A stretch of DNA of 64,000 nucleotides from Scatomorpha merdigallinarum (GTDB lineage: Bacteria > Bacillota > Clostridia > Oscillospirales > Oscillospiraceae): contig DVJA01000043.1 of assembly GCA_018710885.1 (NCBI GenBank), positions 1 to 64,000 of the forward strand. Reading direction: 5' to 3'. Positions 40,964 through 50,855 of this stretch are shown here, piece by piece. Position numbers and translations under genes: made by a program. The notes below the pieces were generated by a model. That model searched no databases and was not told where the DNA came from. It saw only the letters and a program-made list of their open reading frames with translations. The number at the start of each line of letters is the position of its first letter. Position 1 is the first letter of the stretch.

Positions 40964-41017
40964 ATCATTCACCTCAAATGTCAGACGCGGGGAATATGAA
41001 AAAGTTCCCGCCGTGCA

Positions 41018-42928
41018 TTAGCGCGCGCGGCGGGAATTGGCGGGATTTCGATAGTATTCGCGCTTTTTGGCGTACATGCGTGACTCGGCGAGCTTTATGA
41101 GCACCTTGGGATCATGCACCGGCGGCGCAGACATGGCATAGCCTGCCGATACATAGTAGCCAACTCGTTCAAGAGAGCTGACTATAGCCTGAGTGTGGTG
41201 GGCTGTTTCGCTTTCGGGCCGGTCTATGACAAAGACTACGAACTCATCACCGCCCAGACGGTAAGCGTACTTGGAGCCGAAACGTGTCCTTATCTCGTCG
41301 GCAACAGCGCGCAGCATGTCGTCTCCGGCTTCGTGACCTCTGGTGTTATTGAGTTCATGCAGGCCGTTCACGTCCAGAAACACGCAAGCCAGGCTCTCTG
41401 TGGCATCAGAACCTACCTTGGGGCAGTCGAGCTCATAGCGGTTCCGGTTGTACAGCCCGGTCAGTATGTCCCTCTCACCGCGCCGCTGCATGGCCCGGTA
41501 GTTACGGGCGTTGCCGCAAAACATTGCAAAGCTGAAGCTCATACTTTTCAGCATGGCGGCGCAGCCGGAGCCGGATTTAAGCCCGCTGGCCGAAAGCACG
41601 CCGCGGATGATGCCGCCGGTGTCCTCTACCGGTATGGATGCAATGTCTGACATGCTTTCCGGCGCACGTGGGAGCAATTCGTGAACGTCCTGGCTGCTGT
41701 GCAGTGAAATTTCAGTGTGCCCGTCAGCAAAGTATTCCGCGAGCTTTTCCGCGCTCTTCATGAGATATGCGCCAAGTTCCGTTTCACCGCCCTGCTCCCA
41801 CAGATAGCCGGAGTCTGTGCCCGGGCTTTCAGCGTTCACCATAGTGAAGGCAACTCTGCGTGCCGGTAACATCCTGGATATTACCTCCAGCGCAAGTGGA
41901 ACATTTTCGCGGTGTTCATGTGCGTTGAAGAGCAGCTTCTCCACATCGTAAATATAGTTTAGCGTATCCAGCTGGCGCTGCTTTTCCCCGGTTTCCCGCC
42001 TCATGTAGCGTATGAGCCAGAGAATGTAAATAAGAAATGCAACGGCCTCCAGCACGAGCAGTGTGTTGAGCATCTGGCGTATATCGCGTGCGTCCGAAAA
42101 GACAAGGTCCTCGGGGACCGAGAGAGCTACTCGCCATTGGTTTATGCTCAGCGGCCGATAGTAGAAGTACAGGTATTCGCCTATCGTCTGAGAGACGAAA
42201 ACAACATAATTGCTCTCGCCGTCTATCAGGCCCTGACGCAGCGTTGCATCGTCATATCCCTTGGCCATGGGACGCGACCCGCCGTCCCAGATATTACCGG
42301 GCTCGTCATGCCAGGTATCAATGAGGTAGTCGCCCGTAGCGCCGTCGATGACGTATACCGCCGCCTCTCCGCTGTACGGTGAATAGGGCAGCTCGGCTCC
42401 AAGGGTGCCAAGCTCTATCACGCCGTAGAGTATGGCCACGGTTTCACCGTCGCGCTCGACAGGTACAAAGTGGCGCACTACATAGTCCTCTCCGTCAAGA
42501 TCAACTTCACGGTCGGAGATGTGCGCGCCCACGGCTGCCAACTCGTCAAAAGACAGAGCTCCGTGCGCGTCTATGGTCACTCCGTCGGGCGCGAGCACGG
42601 TGCTGTCCGGCAGCAGCAGTTCCAGCCGTGAGAAAAAGGTCCCGGCCCCGCGGTAAGAATCAAGAAAATCATGGAGCGCTTCCGTGCCCACGCCCATATA
42701 GTCGCCAGCGAGAGCCGCAAGCAGCTCAAGCTGTCTTCTGTCGGTGGACATGTTCAGCTCCAGGCTCTCTGCAAATTCGTCCGCTTCCGAGGCCAGGCGG
42801 CTGAAGCTGGCAGCTTCTTCGGCGTCGTTTATGCGGTCTGTCATTATGATGCTTGCAATTACAACGAGCACGACCAGTATAAATGTCGCGGCCAACGGGC
42901 CGCCCCAATGTACAAAGCGTGCCTGCAT
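41018..42928 (-). CDS. Membrane diguanylate cyclase with extracellular sensor
   Basis: 636 residues: membrane segment 11-30, an external Cache-like region (about 31-285; LSFDELAAVGAHISDREVDLDGEDYVVRHFVPVERDGE), second membrane segment near 290-310, a GAF-like stretch, and a GGDEF domain at the C-terminus (DILTGLYNRNRYELD...FLDVNGLHELNNTRGHEAGDDML...YRLGGDEFVVF). The active-site LGGDEF is intact, so synthesis of c-di-GMP is expected; no RxxD inhibitory site is seen five residues upstream. Divergent from a second GGDEF gene that precedes the exopolysaccharide operon. Confidence 0.9.
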   Translation of the reverse strand: MQARFVHWGGPLAATFILVVLVVIASIIMTDRINDAEEAASFSRLASEADEFAESLELNMSTDRRQLELLAALAGDYMGVGTEALHDFLDSYRGAGTFFSRLELLLPDSTVLAPDGVTIDAHGALSFDELAAVGAHISDREVDLDGEDYVVRHFVPVERDGETVAILYGVIELGTLGAELPYSPYSGEAAVYVIDGATGDYLIDTWHDEPGNIWDGGSRPMAKGYDDATLRQGLIDGESNYVVFVSQTIGEYLYFYYRPLSINQWRVALSVPEDLVFSDARDIRQMLNTLLVLEAVAFLIYILWLIRYMRRETGEKQRQLDTLNYIYDVEKLLFNAHEHRENVPLALEVISRMLPARRVAFTMVNAESPGTDSGYLWEQGGETELGAYLMKSAEKLAEYFADGHTEISLHSSQDVHELLPRAPESMSDIASIPVEDTGGIIRGVLSASGLKSGSGCAAMLKSMSFSFAMFCGNARNYRAMQRRGERDILTGLYNRNRYELDCPKVGSDATESLACVFLDVNGLHELNNTRGHEAGDDMLRAVADEIRTRFGSKYAYRLGGDEFVVFVIDRPESETAHHTQAIVSSLERVGYYVSAGYAMSAPPVHDPKVLIKLAESRMYAKKREYYRNPANSRRAR

Positions 42929-43180
42929 ATATTTTCCCCCAAGCGTTTCGCTATTATATTCATATTACAGAGTTAATAGGCATTTTGTCAAGATTAGTTA
43001 ATTATTTTGTAAAATTTATATCAGGCAGATCAAAATTTGTCGACCACGATGTTGCGACAGTATTCAATACATGCTAAAATAATAAGGTTAATGAGAATTA
43101 AACGCCGGTTCATATCTGCAGTTTACAGATTGTGGGGATTATAAATTGCGTTACGAACTTAAGCATAGCAGGAGGTATGA
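42929..43180. other. AT-rich divergent control region between two GGDEF genes
   Basis: 252 bases clearly richer in A and T than the surroundings. I looked for a GEMM (c-di-GMP) riboswitch core and found none on either strand. No clear promoter with good spacing was identified. The region presumably holds the divergent promoters. Confidence 0.4.
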
Positions 43181-44503
43181 ATGATGTCCGCGACGGACAG
43201 CATTAAAGCCGCCGGCAGAAGCCGTCTTGAAGAACTGAATGAGGCGTTGAACGAAGTGTTTTTGGCCGTGTTGAGGGTTGACATGAAAGAAAACACTGTG
43301 CGCGTGCTGCACAACAAAAATGCCCGGGACGTGCCGGAAAGCAGAGTGGAATGGCCGGAGTACCTGGAACGCTATACCACCGTTTTCTCGGAGAAAGAGC
43401 GCAGGGGGCTGTTGTCGCGGCTCTCGGGCGAGGCGTTGATGAATCAGCTCCGGGCCGGGAGGCTCAATTTTACTCTGGACACCTCGTATAAGAGCGATTA
43501 TGAGACCAATTGGCTGACCATCTCCGTGAACATAAGGCCGGGTGTAGGTGGAGAGAATGCACATGCGTACATATTTGTCAGACGGACAAATGAAGAACAT
43601 CTGCTTCGCAGTATAATCGACCTCTTTGTGTACAGCACCTGCGATTATTTTATATATCTCAACGCGCGTACCAACAGTTACGTCATGTTCAGCGGCAATA
43701 CCAACGGAACACCGCTGCCGCCGGCCACTTGTGACGACTATGAGACAGCCATAGTAGATTACGCGGAGAGATATGTTGTACCTGAGGACCGGGAAATGAC
43801 GGTGCGGGAGATGAGACTGGGGCGGGTGCTTGAACAACTGGAGCACCGTGGCGTACACTCTTTTACGGTTGGTGTTATGGAGAAGGGGCGCGGCTATACC
43901 AGAAAGAGGCTCGAGTACCGCTACTATGACCGCGACTCACAAATGATTTTGCTTGCACGCACTGATGTGACGGACGTCTATTTTGAAAACCTAGAGCGCA
44001 CAGAGCGTCTGCGAGAGGCACAACTGCAGGCTGAAACGGACCCGCTTACAGGCGTGTTGAACTACGGTGGACTGCATGAGAGAGTGACACGCGCCCTGGA
44101 GAAAAACCATCAAAACAGCGCCCTGCTCTTTATCGACCTCGACGACTTCAAGCTGGTGAACGACACTATGGGTCACCACACAGGCGATGAGCTGCTGCGA
44201 AGGGTCACGGATGTGCTGCGCAGCCAGCTCTGGGAGCGGGACATATGCGGCCGGGTCGGAGGGGACGAGTTTGTAGTATTCCTGCCCGAGCTGCATGGCC
44301 GTGAACAGGCCATCTACTGCGCGGAGCGCCTGTGTGAAAGCATAGCCGGTATAGGGCGGCGTGGCGAATTCAACATCTCGTGCAGCATCGGCGTGGCATA
44401 CGCACCGGAGGACGGTACGGACTATGCATCCCTGTCGCGCTGCGCAGACGCGCGCGCCTATGCAGCGAAAGCCAGGGGCAAGAACTGCTATCACGCAGGC
44501 TGA
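43181..44503 (+). CDS. Cytosolic diguanylate cyclase
   Basis: 440 residues without membrane segments. The N-terminal 270 residues contain two PAS-like stretches (LEELNEALNEVFLAVLRVDMKENTVRVLHN; VYSTCDYFIYLNARTNSYVMFSG), followed by a complete GGDEF domain (DPLTGVLNYGGLHE...FIDLDDFKLVNDTMGHHTGDELL...GRVGGDEFVVFL). The catalytic motif is intact and no RxxD site precedes it. ATG with AGGAGGTATGA upstream. It ends 67 bases before the exopolysaccharide-like operon and is probably its dedicated cyclase. Confidence 0.92.
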   Translation: MMSATDSIKAAGRSRLEELNEALNEVFLAVLRVDMKENTVRVLHNKNARDVPESRVEWPEYLERYTTVFSEKERRGLLSRLSGEALMNQLRAGRLNFTLDTSYKSDYETNWLTISVNIRPGVGGENAHAYIFVRRTNEEHLLRSIIDLFVYSTCDYFIYLNARTNSYVMFSGNTNGTPLPPATCDDYETAIVDYAERYVVPEDREMTVREMRLGRVLEQLEHRGVHSFTVGVMEKGRGYTRKRLEYRYYDRDSQMILLARTDVTDVYFENLERTERLREAQLQAETDPLTGVLNYGGLHERVTRALEKNHQNSALLFIDLDDFKLVNDTMGHHTGDELLRRVTDVLRSQLWERDICGRVGGDEFVVFLPELHGREQAIYCAERLCESIAGIGRRGEFNISCSIGVAYAPEDGTDYASLSRCADARAYAAKARGKNCYHAG

Positions 44504-44518
44504 AATTTGCGAATAGAA

Positions 44519-44539
44519 TAGTAAATACAGTATTTACTA
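44519..44539. promoter_or_regulatory. Perfect 21-bp palindrome before the exopolysaccharide operon
   Basis: AGTAAATAC-a-GTATTTACT, extended by one T/A pair on each side, is an exact palindrome with a single central base. It lies 31 bases upstream of the first gene of the operon. Only a weak -35 (TTGCGA, 44507-44512) is near it. The symmetry and length suggest an operator for a dimeric regulator that is not encoded in an obvious form in the operon. Confidence 0.7.
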
Positions 44540-44570
44540 CGACTGCAAATTCATCATTGGGGGTGAGAGC

Positions 44571-45266
44571 TTGAATACAGTCATGCGGCAGGAGAAGAAA
44601 TACGCCATTGACATAGTTGAGGGGAGTACATTGCGCTCAAAGCTCTCGCGTGTGATGATACCGGATAAACACAACGGGCCGCGCGGCTACACTATACGCT
44701 CTCTCTACTTTGACACTCCCGACGACTCGGACTATACGGACAAGATAGACGGACTCGAGCTCAGGAGGAAAATACGCATGCGCATCTACTCGCCCGGGCA
44801 TGATTTCGCCATGCTGGAGATGAAGCAGAAGAGCGGCGCGTATCAGCTCAAACGCTCGCTGCGCATGGCGCGGGACGACGCCGAACGCTTGACGCGGGGG
44901 GACTATTCGCCCCTGCTGGGCTACGACGAGCCATTTGCCGCGGAGTGTTACGCGCTCATGAGCCTGCGCTGCTACCGGCCGAAGGCCGTGGTAGAGTATG
45001 AGCGGACCGCTTTCCTGGCCCGTGAGAACCATATACGCATAACACTGGACAGCTGCATACGCGCCAGCGAGACGGACCTGCGGCTGTTTGCCGGGCGCAC
45101 GCACTACAACCCGGTCATGGACGAGTCGGGCATGGTGCTGGAGGTCAAATATAACGGTTTCATATTGAGCTATGTCAAAGACCTGCTCGGGGACATACAC
45201 AGACCCGAGCTGTCGGTCAGCAAGTACTGCCTGGCCCGGAGCGCTACGCGCCGGAGCCTGAGATAA
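44571..45266 (+). CDS. VTC-domain (polyphosphate polymerase-like) protein
   Basis: 231 residues forming a CYTH/VTC-type tunnel domain: RQEKKYAIDIVEGSTLRSKL, IRSLYFDTPDD, LRRKIRMRIYS, LEMKQKSG, KAVVEYERTAF, MVLEVKYNGFI. In yeast the VTC domain makes polyphosphate. The bacterial stand-alone proteins next to DUF4956 and CotH genes are of unproven activity. TTG start with GGGGGTGA. First gene of an eight-gene operon; 15 bases precede the DUF4956 gene. Confidence 0.85.
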   Translation: MNTVMRQEKKYAIDIVEGSTLRSKLSRVMIPDKHNGPRGYTIRSLYFDTPDDSDYTDKIDGLELRRKIRMRIYSPGHDFAMLEMKQKSGAYQLKRSLRMARDDAERLTRGDYSPLLGYDEPFAAECYALMSLRCYRPKAVVEYERTAFLARENHIRITLDSCIRASETDLRLFAGRTHYNPVMDESGMVLEVKYNGFILSYVKDLLGDIHRPELSVSKYCLARSATRRSLR

Positions 45267-45281
45267 GAAGGGGAGAGGACA

Positions 45282-45962
45282 ATGAGAGAATATCTGCTAC
45301 AGCTGCTGGAGGGCAGCGGCGAGCTGACGGTCGAGACCATATTGATACGCATGGCCGTGAGTGCCGTTGTGGCGGCGTTTATCTTCCTGTCGTACCGGCT
45401 TTCGCACGCGGGGAGCATATACAGCCGCAAGTTCAACGTCTCACTGGCGGCGCTGACGATGATTACAACGACGGTCATGATAGTCATTGGAAACAATATA
45501 GCGCTGTCTCTCGGCATGGTGGGCGCGCTGAGCATAGTGCGCTTCCGCACTGCCATAAAGGATTCGCGCGACACAATATACATCTTCTGGGCTATCGTCG
45601 TCGGCATCTGCTGCGGCTCGGGCGACTATCTTGTCGCGGGCATAGGCAGCGCCTTCATTTTTCTGGCCCTGCTGCTCTTCGGCCGGATACGCAGCGACAA
45701 CCGCGCGCTGCTGGTCATACGCTGCGCCCGCGTGGACGAACAGAAGATAGAGGCGCTCATATTCCAACACTATGACCGCAAAGCCATACTGCGCAGCAAA
45801 AACACAACCAGCGAGAGCGCGGAGTTTATATACGAGATTTCCGGGAAATATCTCAAAACCGCCGAAAAGTCAGGCGCCAAGAGCATAACCGACTTGGTCT
45901 ATGAGATAGGCAGCGTTGAGTACTTCAACATCGTGATGCAGAGCGACGACATAAGCGGCTGA
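45282..45962 (+). CDS. DUF4956 membrane protein
   Basis: 226 residues: about four membrane segments in the first 140 residues, with the family core SLGMVGALSIVRFRTAIKDSRDTIYIFWAIVVGICCGSGDYLVAGIGS, then a cytoplasmic alpha/beta domain. DUF4956 proteins nearly always occur beside VTC-domain proteins and may form a channel or scaffold for them. ATG with AGGGGAGAGGAC. Confidence 0.88.
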   Translation: MREYLLQLLEGSGELTVETILIRMAVSAVVAAFIFLSYRLSHAGSIYSRKFNVSLAALTMITTTVMIVIGNNIALSLGMVGALSIVRFRTAIKDSRDTIYIFWAIVVGICCGSGDYLVAGIGSAFIFLALLLFGRIRSDNRALLVIRCARVDEQKIEALIFQHYDRKAILRSKNTTSESAEFIYEISGKYLKTAEKSGAKSITDLVYEIGSVEYFNIVMQSDDISG

Positions 45963-45994
45963 GACAACACAAATTTAGATGGGAGGTGAGGTAA

Positions 45995-47473
45995 ATGAAG
46001 TACAAATTGGGTGCGCTTATTATGGTAGTAGCTCTATTGCTTGCAACTGCGGCGGCCACATTGGCCGACAGCGGGACGTCTACAGCGCGTGTGCATCAGC
46101 ACCTCACCGGCCGTCAGCCGGATGCCGGCTGCGATTGCGACGGCAGCGAGCTGTGCACCCATCTTCCTCTCGTTGTCATAGATACCGGTGGCCAGGAAGT
46201 GCCGGGCGCACCCATAGGATCAGACGAGTGGGGGAGCATAATACCGTCTACTGCTGCAAATGGTGACAGCATGATAACGGCCAGCGTGGCCATTATGGAC
46301 GACGAGAGCCGTAACCATCACCCCTCAGACGAACCGGATTTGGAGAGCGAAATACTCATCCGCATCCGCGGCAATTCTTCCAGGCGCTTTGACAAGAAAA
46401 ACTACCTCATACGCTTCGTGAACGATGACGGCAGCTATGACGGCCACGAGGTCATGGGTATGGACGCCCACTACGAGTGGGCTCTGCACGGGCCGTATCT
46501 CGACAAAAGCCTGATACGCAATTACATGTGGTATAACATTGCTGGCGAAATGATGGACTATGCGCCGAACGTGCGTTTCTGCGAGCTAGTATTGAACGGC
46601 GAATACCTTGGCCTCTACCTCATGACCGAGACGATAACAAACGGTGAGGACAGCAGGGTGAACATATCCGAGCCGCTGGGCAGCGGCTCCAACGCGACGG
46701 GTTTCGTGCTCAGGCTGGATCGCGGCAGCTCAAACACGCTCAAAAACATCGAAAACTTTACCTGGTATACTTACAGGCTGAACAGGGCCTACGACTATAA
46801 AATCAATATAGAATACCCGCGCTCCGGTGCGCTGACGAGGGAGATGGCAGACGCCATAGAGCAGGAGTTTTCGGACTTTGAAAAGGCGCTGTACTCCATG
46901 GACTATGACGATGCCGTCTACGGATATGAGACGCTGATCGACGTCAATTCATTTGTCGATTACTTCATAATAAACGAATTCACCGGCAACGATGACGCGG
47001 GACAGTTTTCAACCTATATGTATAAGGACATAGGCGGCAAATACCGTATGGCGGTCTGGGATTTCAACAACGCCTGCGACAACTATCAGGAACAGCAGGT
47101 TGCGACGGGCGGAATACTGATGCGCAACAGCGTTTGGATGAACATGCTCACACGCGATGAAGAGTTTGACGAACGCATCATAAGCCGCTACCGCATGTGG
47201 CGTGAGAGCGTGCTCAGCGAGGAATACCTGCTTAACTATATAGACGAGACCGTGGCCTTCTTAGGAGACGCCATAGAGCGAAATTTTGAGGTGTGGGGAT
47301 CCAGCTTTGAACAGCAGCTGCTCCTTCCCGCATCGCGTGACATTGCGAGCTTTGACGAGGCCATAAGCCAGCTCAAGGAGTTTATCACGGAGCGCGGCGA
47401 CTGGCTAGACGAATACATCGACGTGATGCGCCAGTATGGGCACCCGTCGGCCACCAAGAAGTACAACCACTGA
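45995..47473 (+). CDS. Exported CotH kinase-family protein
   Basis: 492 residues. A signal peptide (MKYKLGALIMVVALLLATAAATLA) precedes a CotH domain: IRIRGNSSRRFDKKNYLIRF, MDAHYEWALHGPYLDKSLIRNYMWY, GEYLGLYLMTETI, LIDVNSFVDYFIINEFTGNDDAG, YRMAVWDFNNACDN. CotH is an atypical kinase fold that phosphorylates spore coat proteins in Bacillus; in clostridia such proteins also appear in surface-polymer and cellulosome settings. Here it would act outside the cell on components of the exopolysaccharide machinery or its product. ATG with GGGAGGTGAGG. Confidence 0.85.
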   Translation: MKYKLGALIMVVALLLATAAATLADSGTSTARVHQHLTGRQPDAGCDCDGSELCTHLPLVVIDTGGQEVPGAPIGSDEWGSIIPSTAANGDSMITASVAIMDDESRNHHPSDEPDLESEILIRIRGNSSRRFDKKNYLIRFVNDDGSYDGHEVMGMDAHYEWALHGPYLDKSLIRNYMWYNIAGEMMDYAPNVRFCELVLNGEYLGLYLMTETITNGEDSRVNISEPLGSGSNATGFVLRLDRGSSNTLKNIENFTWYTYRLNRAYDYKINIEYPRSGALTREMADAIEQEFSDFEKALYSMDYDDAVYGYETLIDVNSFVDYFIINEFTGNDDAGQFSTYMYKDIGGKYRMAVWDFNNACDNYQEQQVATGGILMRNSVWMNMLTRDEEFDERIISRYRMWRESVLSEEYLLNYIDETVAFLGDAIERNFEVWGSSFEQQLLLPASRDIASFDEAISQLKEFITERGDWLDEYIDVMRQYGHPSATKKYNH

Positions 47474-47493
47474 GCCCAAAAGGGGGATACACG

Positions 47494-49719
47494 GTGAAAA
47501 AGTTCATAATAGCCGTCTGTATCCTGGTAGTGGCGGCTTTCGGCGCCTGGTACGCCTATTTCCACCTGGGTATTTACGTGGACGTCGGCGAACCGGACGA
47601 GGTCAGCAGCTTCATGACCGTTGAGGGCGACGAAATCCTGATGGAGCGGGACGGAGCCTGGGAGGAATTTGAGATACGCGGCGTGAATATGGGCGTGGGC
47701 ATACCGGGCGAGTGGGCCACGGATTACGCCATAGACCACGACACTTATATGCGCTGGTTTGAGTATATCCAGGAGCTGGGCGCAAATACGGTGCGCGTGT
47801 ACACCATACAGGCCGACGACTTCTATAACGCCTTCTACGACTACAACACTGCCCGCGTAAGCGTCGGTGAGGAGCCGCTGTGGCTTATCCACGGCGTGTG
47901 GGTCAACGACTATGTGCAGTTTTCCCACCGCGACGCCTATGACCCGGATTTTATGCAGACGCTGATAGACGATTCCAAGACCCTCGTAGACATACTCCAC
48001 GGCAACCGCAACCTCTCTCTGGGTTACGGGCACGGCTCGGGCAGCTACCGCCGGGACGTCTCCGACTGGGTGATAGGCTATATACTCGGCGTGGAGTGGG
48101 AGGACGTCACCGTCGCCTACACCGACAACAAGTACCCGGAGCGAAACAGCTACCGGGGCGAGTATATGTACACCACGTCCGAAGCCTCGCCCTTTGAAGC
48201 CCTGCTCTGCGAGGTGGGGGACAGCGTGATCGCCTACGAGACGGAGCGCTACGGCGAGCAGAGACTGGTTGCCTTCTCCAACTGGCCGACCACGGACCCG
48301 TTTGTCTATACCGCAGATATCACGGCACACTTCATGAAGTGCGCCTGCGTGGATGTTGAGCACATAAAGACTACGGACGCCTTCCTGGCCGGGCAGTTTG
48401 CCTCATACCACGTCTATCCGTATTACCCGGACTACCTCAACTTCAAGATAAGCCCCATAGTTGATGACGGCGGCAGCGCGCTGGACATGGGTACGTATTA
48501 CTTCGACACCGAGACCGGCGTAAAGTTTGAGGACTATCTGGAGGACACGGACTACTACGACGCTGAAGGCGATATAAACACCTATCACGCCTATCTGAGT
48601 ATGCTAGAGCGCTACCACACGATGCCCGTCATAATAAGCGAGTACGGCGTTTCAACCGGACGCGGCATGGCCCAGCGCGACGCCAACACCGGCCGCAACC
48701 AGGGCCACATGACCGAGCAGGAGCAGGGGCAGGCGGCCATAGAGTGCTACGAGGACATCATGGACTCCGGTTGTGACGGCAGCATTATCTTTACCTGGCA
48801 GGACGAGTGGTTCAAACGCACCTGGAACACCATGGCCAATGTGGACCTGGACCGCACGCCATATTGGAGCGACTATCAGACCAACGAGCAGTACTTCGGG
48901 CTGCTGGCCTTCGACCCGGGCGAGGTGGAGAGCGTCAGCTACACGGACGGCGACATCTCCGAGTGGGCTGAGGGCGACCTGGTTTGGAGCGGGGAGAACG
49001 GCAGCATATATATGAAGTACGACGAGAAGTTCGTCTACTTCTATGTGGACGCCGATGCGCGCTCCGGACCAATATATATACCCATAGACACCACGCCCAA
49101 GACGGGTACGACCTACTGTGAGAACTATGGCCTGAGTTTTGAGCGGCCCGTGGACTTTGTCATATGCATAGACGGCGAGGACAACAGCCGCGTCGTGGTG
49201 CAGGAAAGGTACGACGCCTTCCGCGCGATGTTCTATCCTTCCACTGTGATGATAGACCCGTACGTAAACGAGCCGGACACCGACACGCCGGTGTTCAATC
49301 CCATAAACCTGGTGCTTCAGCTCTTGCCCGAGGGCAGCAGCAATCCGGACATCGAGGCCTACGACGTCTACGAGACCGGCAAGCTTCGCTGCGGAGTGGC
49401 GAATCCGGAGGCAGACAACTTCGACTCCCTGGCCGACTTCTGCTTCACTCCGGACGGAGGGGTGGAGATACGCCTGCCCTGGCAGATGCTGAATTTTGCC
49501 GACCCGTCGCAGATGAGCATACACGACGACTACTACGAAAACTACGGCATCGAGTACATCCAGATAGACGAGATGTACGTCGGACTGGCCACTGCCTCGG
49601 AGGATACGCGAGTACGCATGAGCGCCTTCGCGCTGGAGGGTTGGGGTAACGACGTCACATACCACGAGCGGCTCAAGGAGAGCTATTACATCCTGCAGGA
49701 GTATTGGGCTGAGAACTGA
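47494..49719 (+). CDS. Membrane-anchored glycoside-hydrolase-like protein
   Basis: 741 residues: an N-terminal membrane anchor (FIIAVCILVVAAFGAWYAYFHLG), a TIM-barrel-like catalytic region (about 45-440) with IRGVNMGVGIPGEWATDYAI, ELGANTVRVYTI, ISEYGVSTGRG and IIFTWQDEWFKRTWN, then a beta-rich carbohydrate-binding-like C-terminal part (about 480-740). The layout is like GH2/GH5-type enzymes; candidates for catalytic glutamates are those in WEDVTV and SEYGV. It could trim or remodel the secreted polymer. GTG start. Confidence 0.75.
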   Translation: MKKFIIAVCILVVAAFGAWYAYFHLGIYVDVGEPDEVSSFMTVEGDEILMERDGAWEEFEIRGVNMGVGIPGEWATDYAIDHDTYMRWFEYIQELGANTVRVYTIQADDFYNAFYDYNTARVSVGEEPLWLIHGVWVNDYVQFSHRDAYDPDFMQTLIDDSKTLVDILHGNRNLSLGYGHGSGSYRRDVSDWVIGYILGVEWEDVTVAYTDNKYPERNSYRGEYMYTTSEASPFEALLCEVGDSVIAYETERYGEQRLVAFSNWPTTDPFVYTADITAHFMKCACVDVEHIKTTDAFLAGQFASYHVYPYYPDYLNFKISPIVDDGGSALDMGTYYFDTETGVKFEDYLEDTDYYDAEGDINTYHAYLSMLERYHTMPVIISEYGVSTGRGMAQRDANTGRNQGHMTEQEQGQAAIECYEDIMDSGCDGSIIFTWQDEWFKRTWNTMANVDLDRTPYWSDYQTNEQYFGLLAFDPGEVESVSYTDGDISEWAEGDLVWSGENGSIYMKYDEKFVYFYVDADARSGPIYIPIDTTPKTGTTYCENYGLSFERPVDFVICIDGEDNSRVVVQERYDAFRAMFYPSTVMIDPYVNEPDTDTPVFNPINLVLQLLPEGSSNPDIEAYDVYETGKLRCGVANPEADNFDSLADFCFTPDGGVEIRLPWQMLNFADPSQMSIHDDYYENYGIEYIQIDEMYVGLATASEDTRVRMSAFALEGWGNDVTYHERLKESYYILQEYWAEN

Positions 49720-49742
49720 TTCACGAGAGGTGAGACGCATAA

Positions 49743-50855
49743 ATGGGCAGCGAGGTGCTTATATACGGCTACGGCCTGGTGTGCCTGAGCATGCTGGCCT
49801 TTAACCTCATATACAGCCTCTATCTGCGCGGCGCGGGACGCAGGACGCGACGGCGCAAAGAGCACATGGCGGCGGTTGTAGTCCCGGCGCTCTCAGGTTC
49901 GCGTGTGCCTGAGGGGCACACGGAGCGCATGGCAGACATGCTTCGGCAGGTGAAGGACCTGCTGGCCCTGGATGATTACCTGCAAACTCTGCCGGAGGAG
50001 ATAGCGGGCGAGTATATAACGCGCATAGCGGGCATATTTCCCGGGCTGGCCAAGTACTACGACGGGCGCGACGACATGTTCTGCGCCTATTTCAGCCATT
50101 TCGTGCAGCGCTGGGGACGTTACATGGCGGGCGAAAGGCGCAAACTTGCGCAGACTATCTCGCTCTATGCAAACAAAAACAGCCTTTATTGCCGCATAAA
50201 CGCGCTCAAGGCGCTGTGCACGCTGGGCGACGCCGGAGTGCTGCTGGACGCCCTAGTCTATTTGGCCGCGGAAAACGAGGAGGACTTCCCGATCAATGAC
50301 AAGATAGTAGTCGAGCTGCTGCTGAAATTTGAAGGTGACTCGCGCGAGTTCATAGAATTGATATGGGACCGCTTCGAACGCTTCCCGCCGCTGCACCAGC
50401 GGGCGCTGCTGGACTACATACGCTTCAAGAGCGGGGACTACAGCGACAAAATGTTGGAAATTCTCACCGACACCGGCCGTGACAAGGAGCTGAGGCTCTC
50501 GGCTATACGGTATTTTACGCGCTACCCGGATGAGCGGGCGCGGACGTCGTTGCTCGGCTTTGTATCAGACAAAGACCCGGCAAACTGGGAATATGCCGCA
50601 ATAGCGGCGAGCGCTCTCGCGGAGTATCCTGGCGAGGACAGCGTAGACGTGCTGTCGGAGGCCATGCACAGCGGCAACTGGTATGTACGCAGCAACAGCG
50701 CCGAGAGTCTTGAAAAACTTGGCTTCAGGTACGAAGATCTGTTGGGCAAAGCTGCGGCCGAAGACCGTTACGCCCGCGAAATGCTCACTTACAGGCTGGA
50801 AACGCGAATGCTGAATGCCGAGCGTGACAAGGCAAAGGAGGCGGCAAAAGCATGA
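49743..50855 (+). CDS. Membrane-anchored HEAT-repeat protein
   Basis: 370 residues. One N-terminal membrane segment (about 4-27) and basic residues are followed by an all-helical region that reads as HEAT-like repeats (NSLYCRINALKALCTLGDAGVLLDALVYL; ELRLSAIRYFTRYPDERARTSLLGFV; WEYAAIAASALAEYPGEDSVDVLSEAM; WYVRSNSAESLEKLGF). HEAT proteins serve as docking scaffolds. It overlaps the synthase gene by 4 bases, so the two proteins probably form a membrane complex, perhaps in place of a PilZ subunit. Confidence 0.8.
   Translation: MGSEVLIYGYGLVCLSMLAFNLIYSLYLRGAGRRTRRRKEHMAAVVVPALSGSRVPEGHTERMADMLRQVKDLLALDDYLQTLPEEIAGEYITRIAGIFPGLAKYYDGRDDMFCAYFSHFVQRWGRYMAGERRKLAQTISLYANKNSLYCRINALKALCTLGDAGVLLDALVYLAAENEEDFPINDKIVVELLLKFEGDSREFIELIWDRFERFPPLHQRALLDYIRFKSGDYSDKMLEILTDTGRDKELRLSAIRYFTRYPDERARTSLLGFVSDKDPANWEYAAIAASALAEYPGEDSVDVLSEAMHSGNWYVRSNSAESLEKLGFRYEDLLGKAAAEDRYAREMLTYRLETRMLNAERDKAKEAAKA

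Noticed and set aside
42929..43180. c-di-GMP riboswitch (GEMM) between the GGDEF genes
   Set aside because: The expected conserved core was not found on either strand.
48652..49740. Open frame of 362 codons on the minus strand, and another at 47236-48363
   Set aside because: Both are antisense to the glycoside-hydrolase-like gene, which has a clear anchor and barrel motifs.
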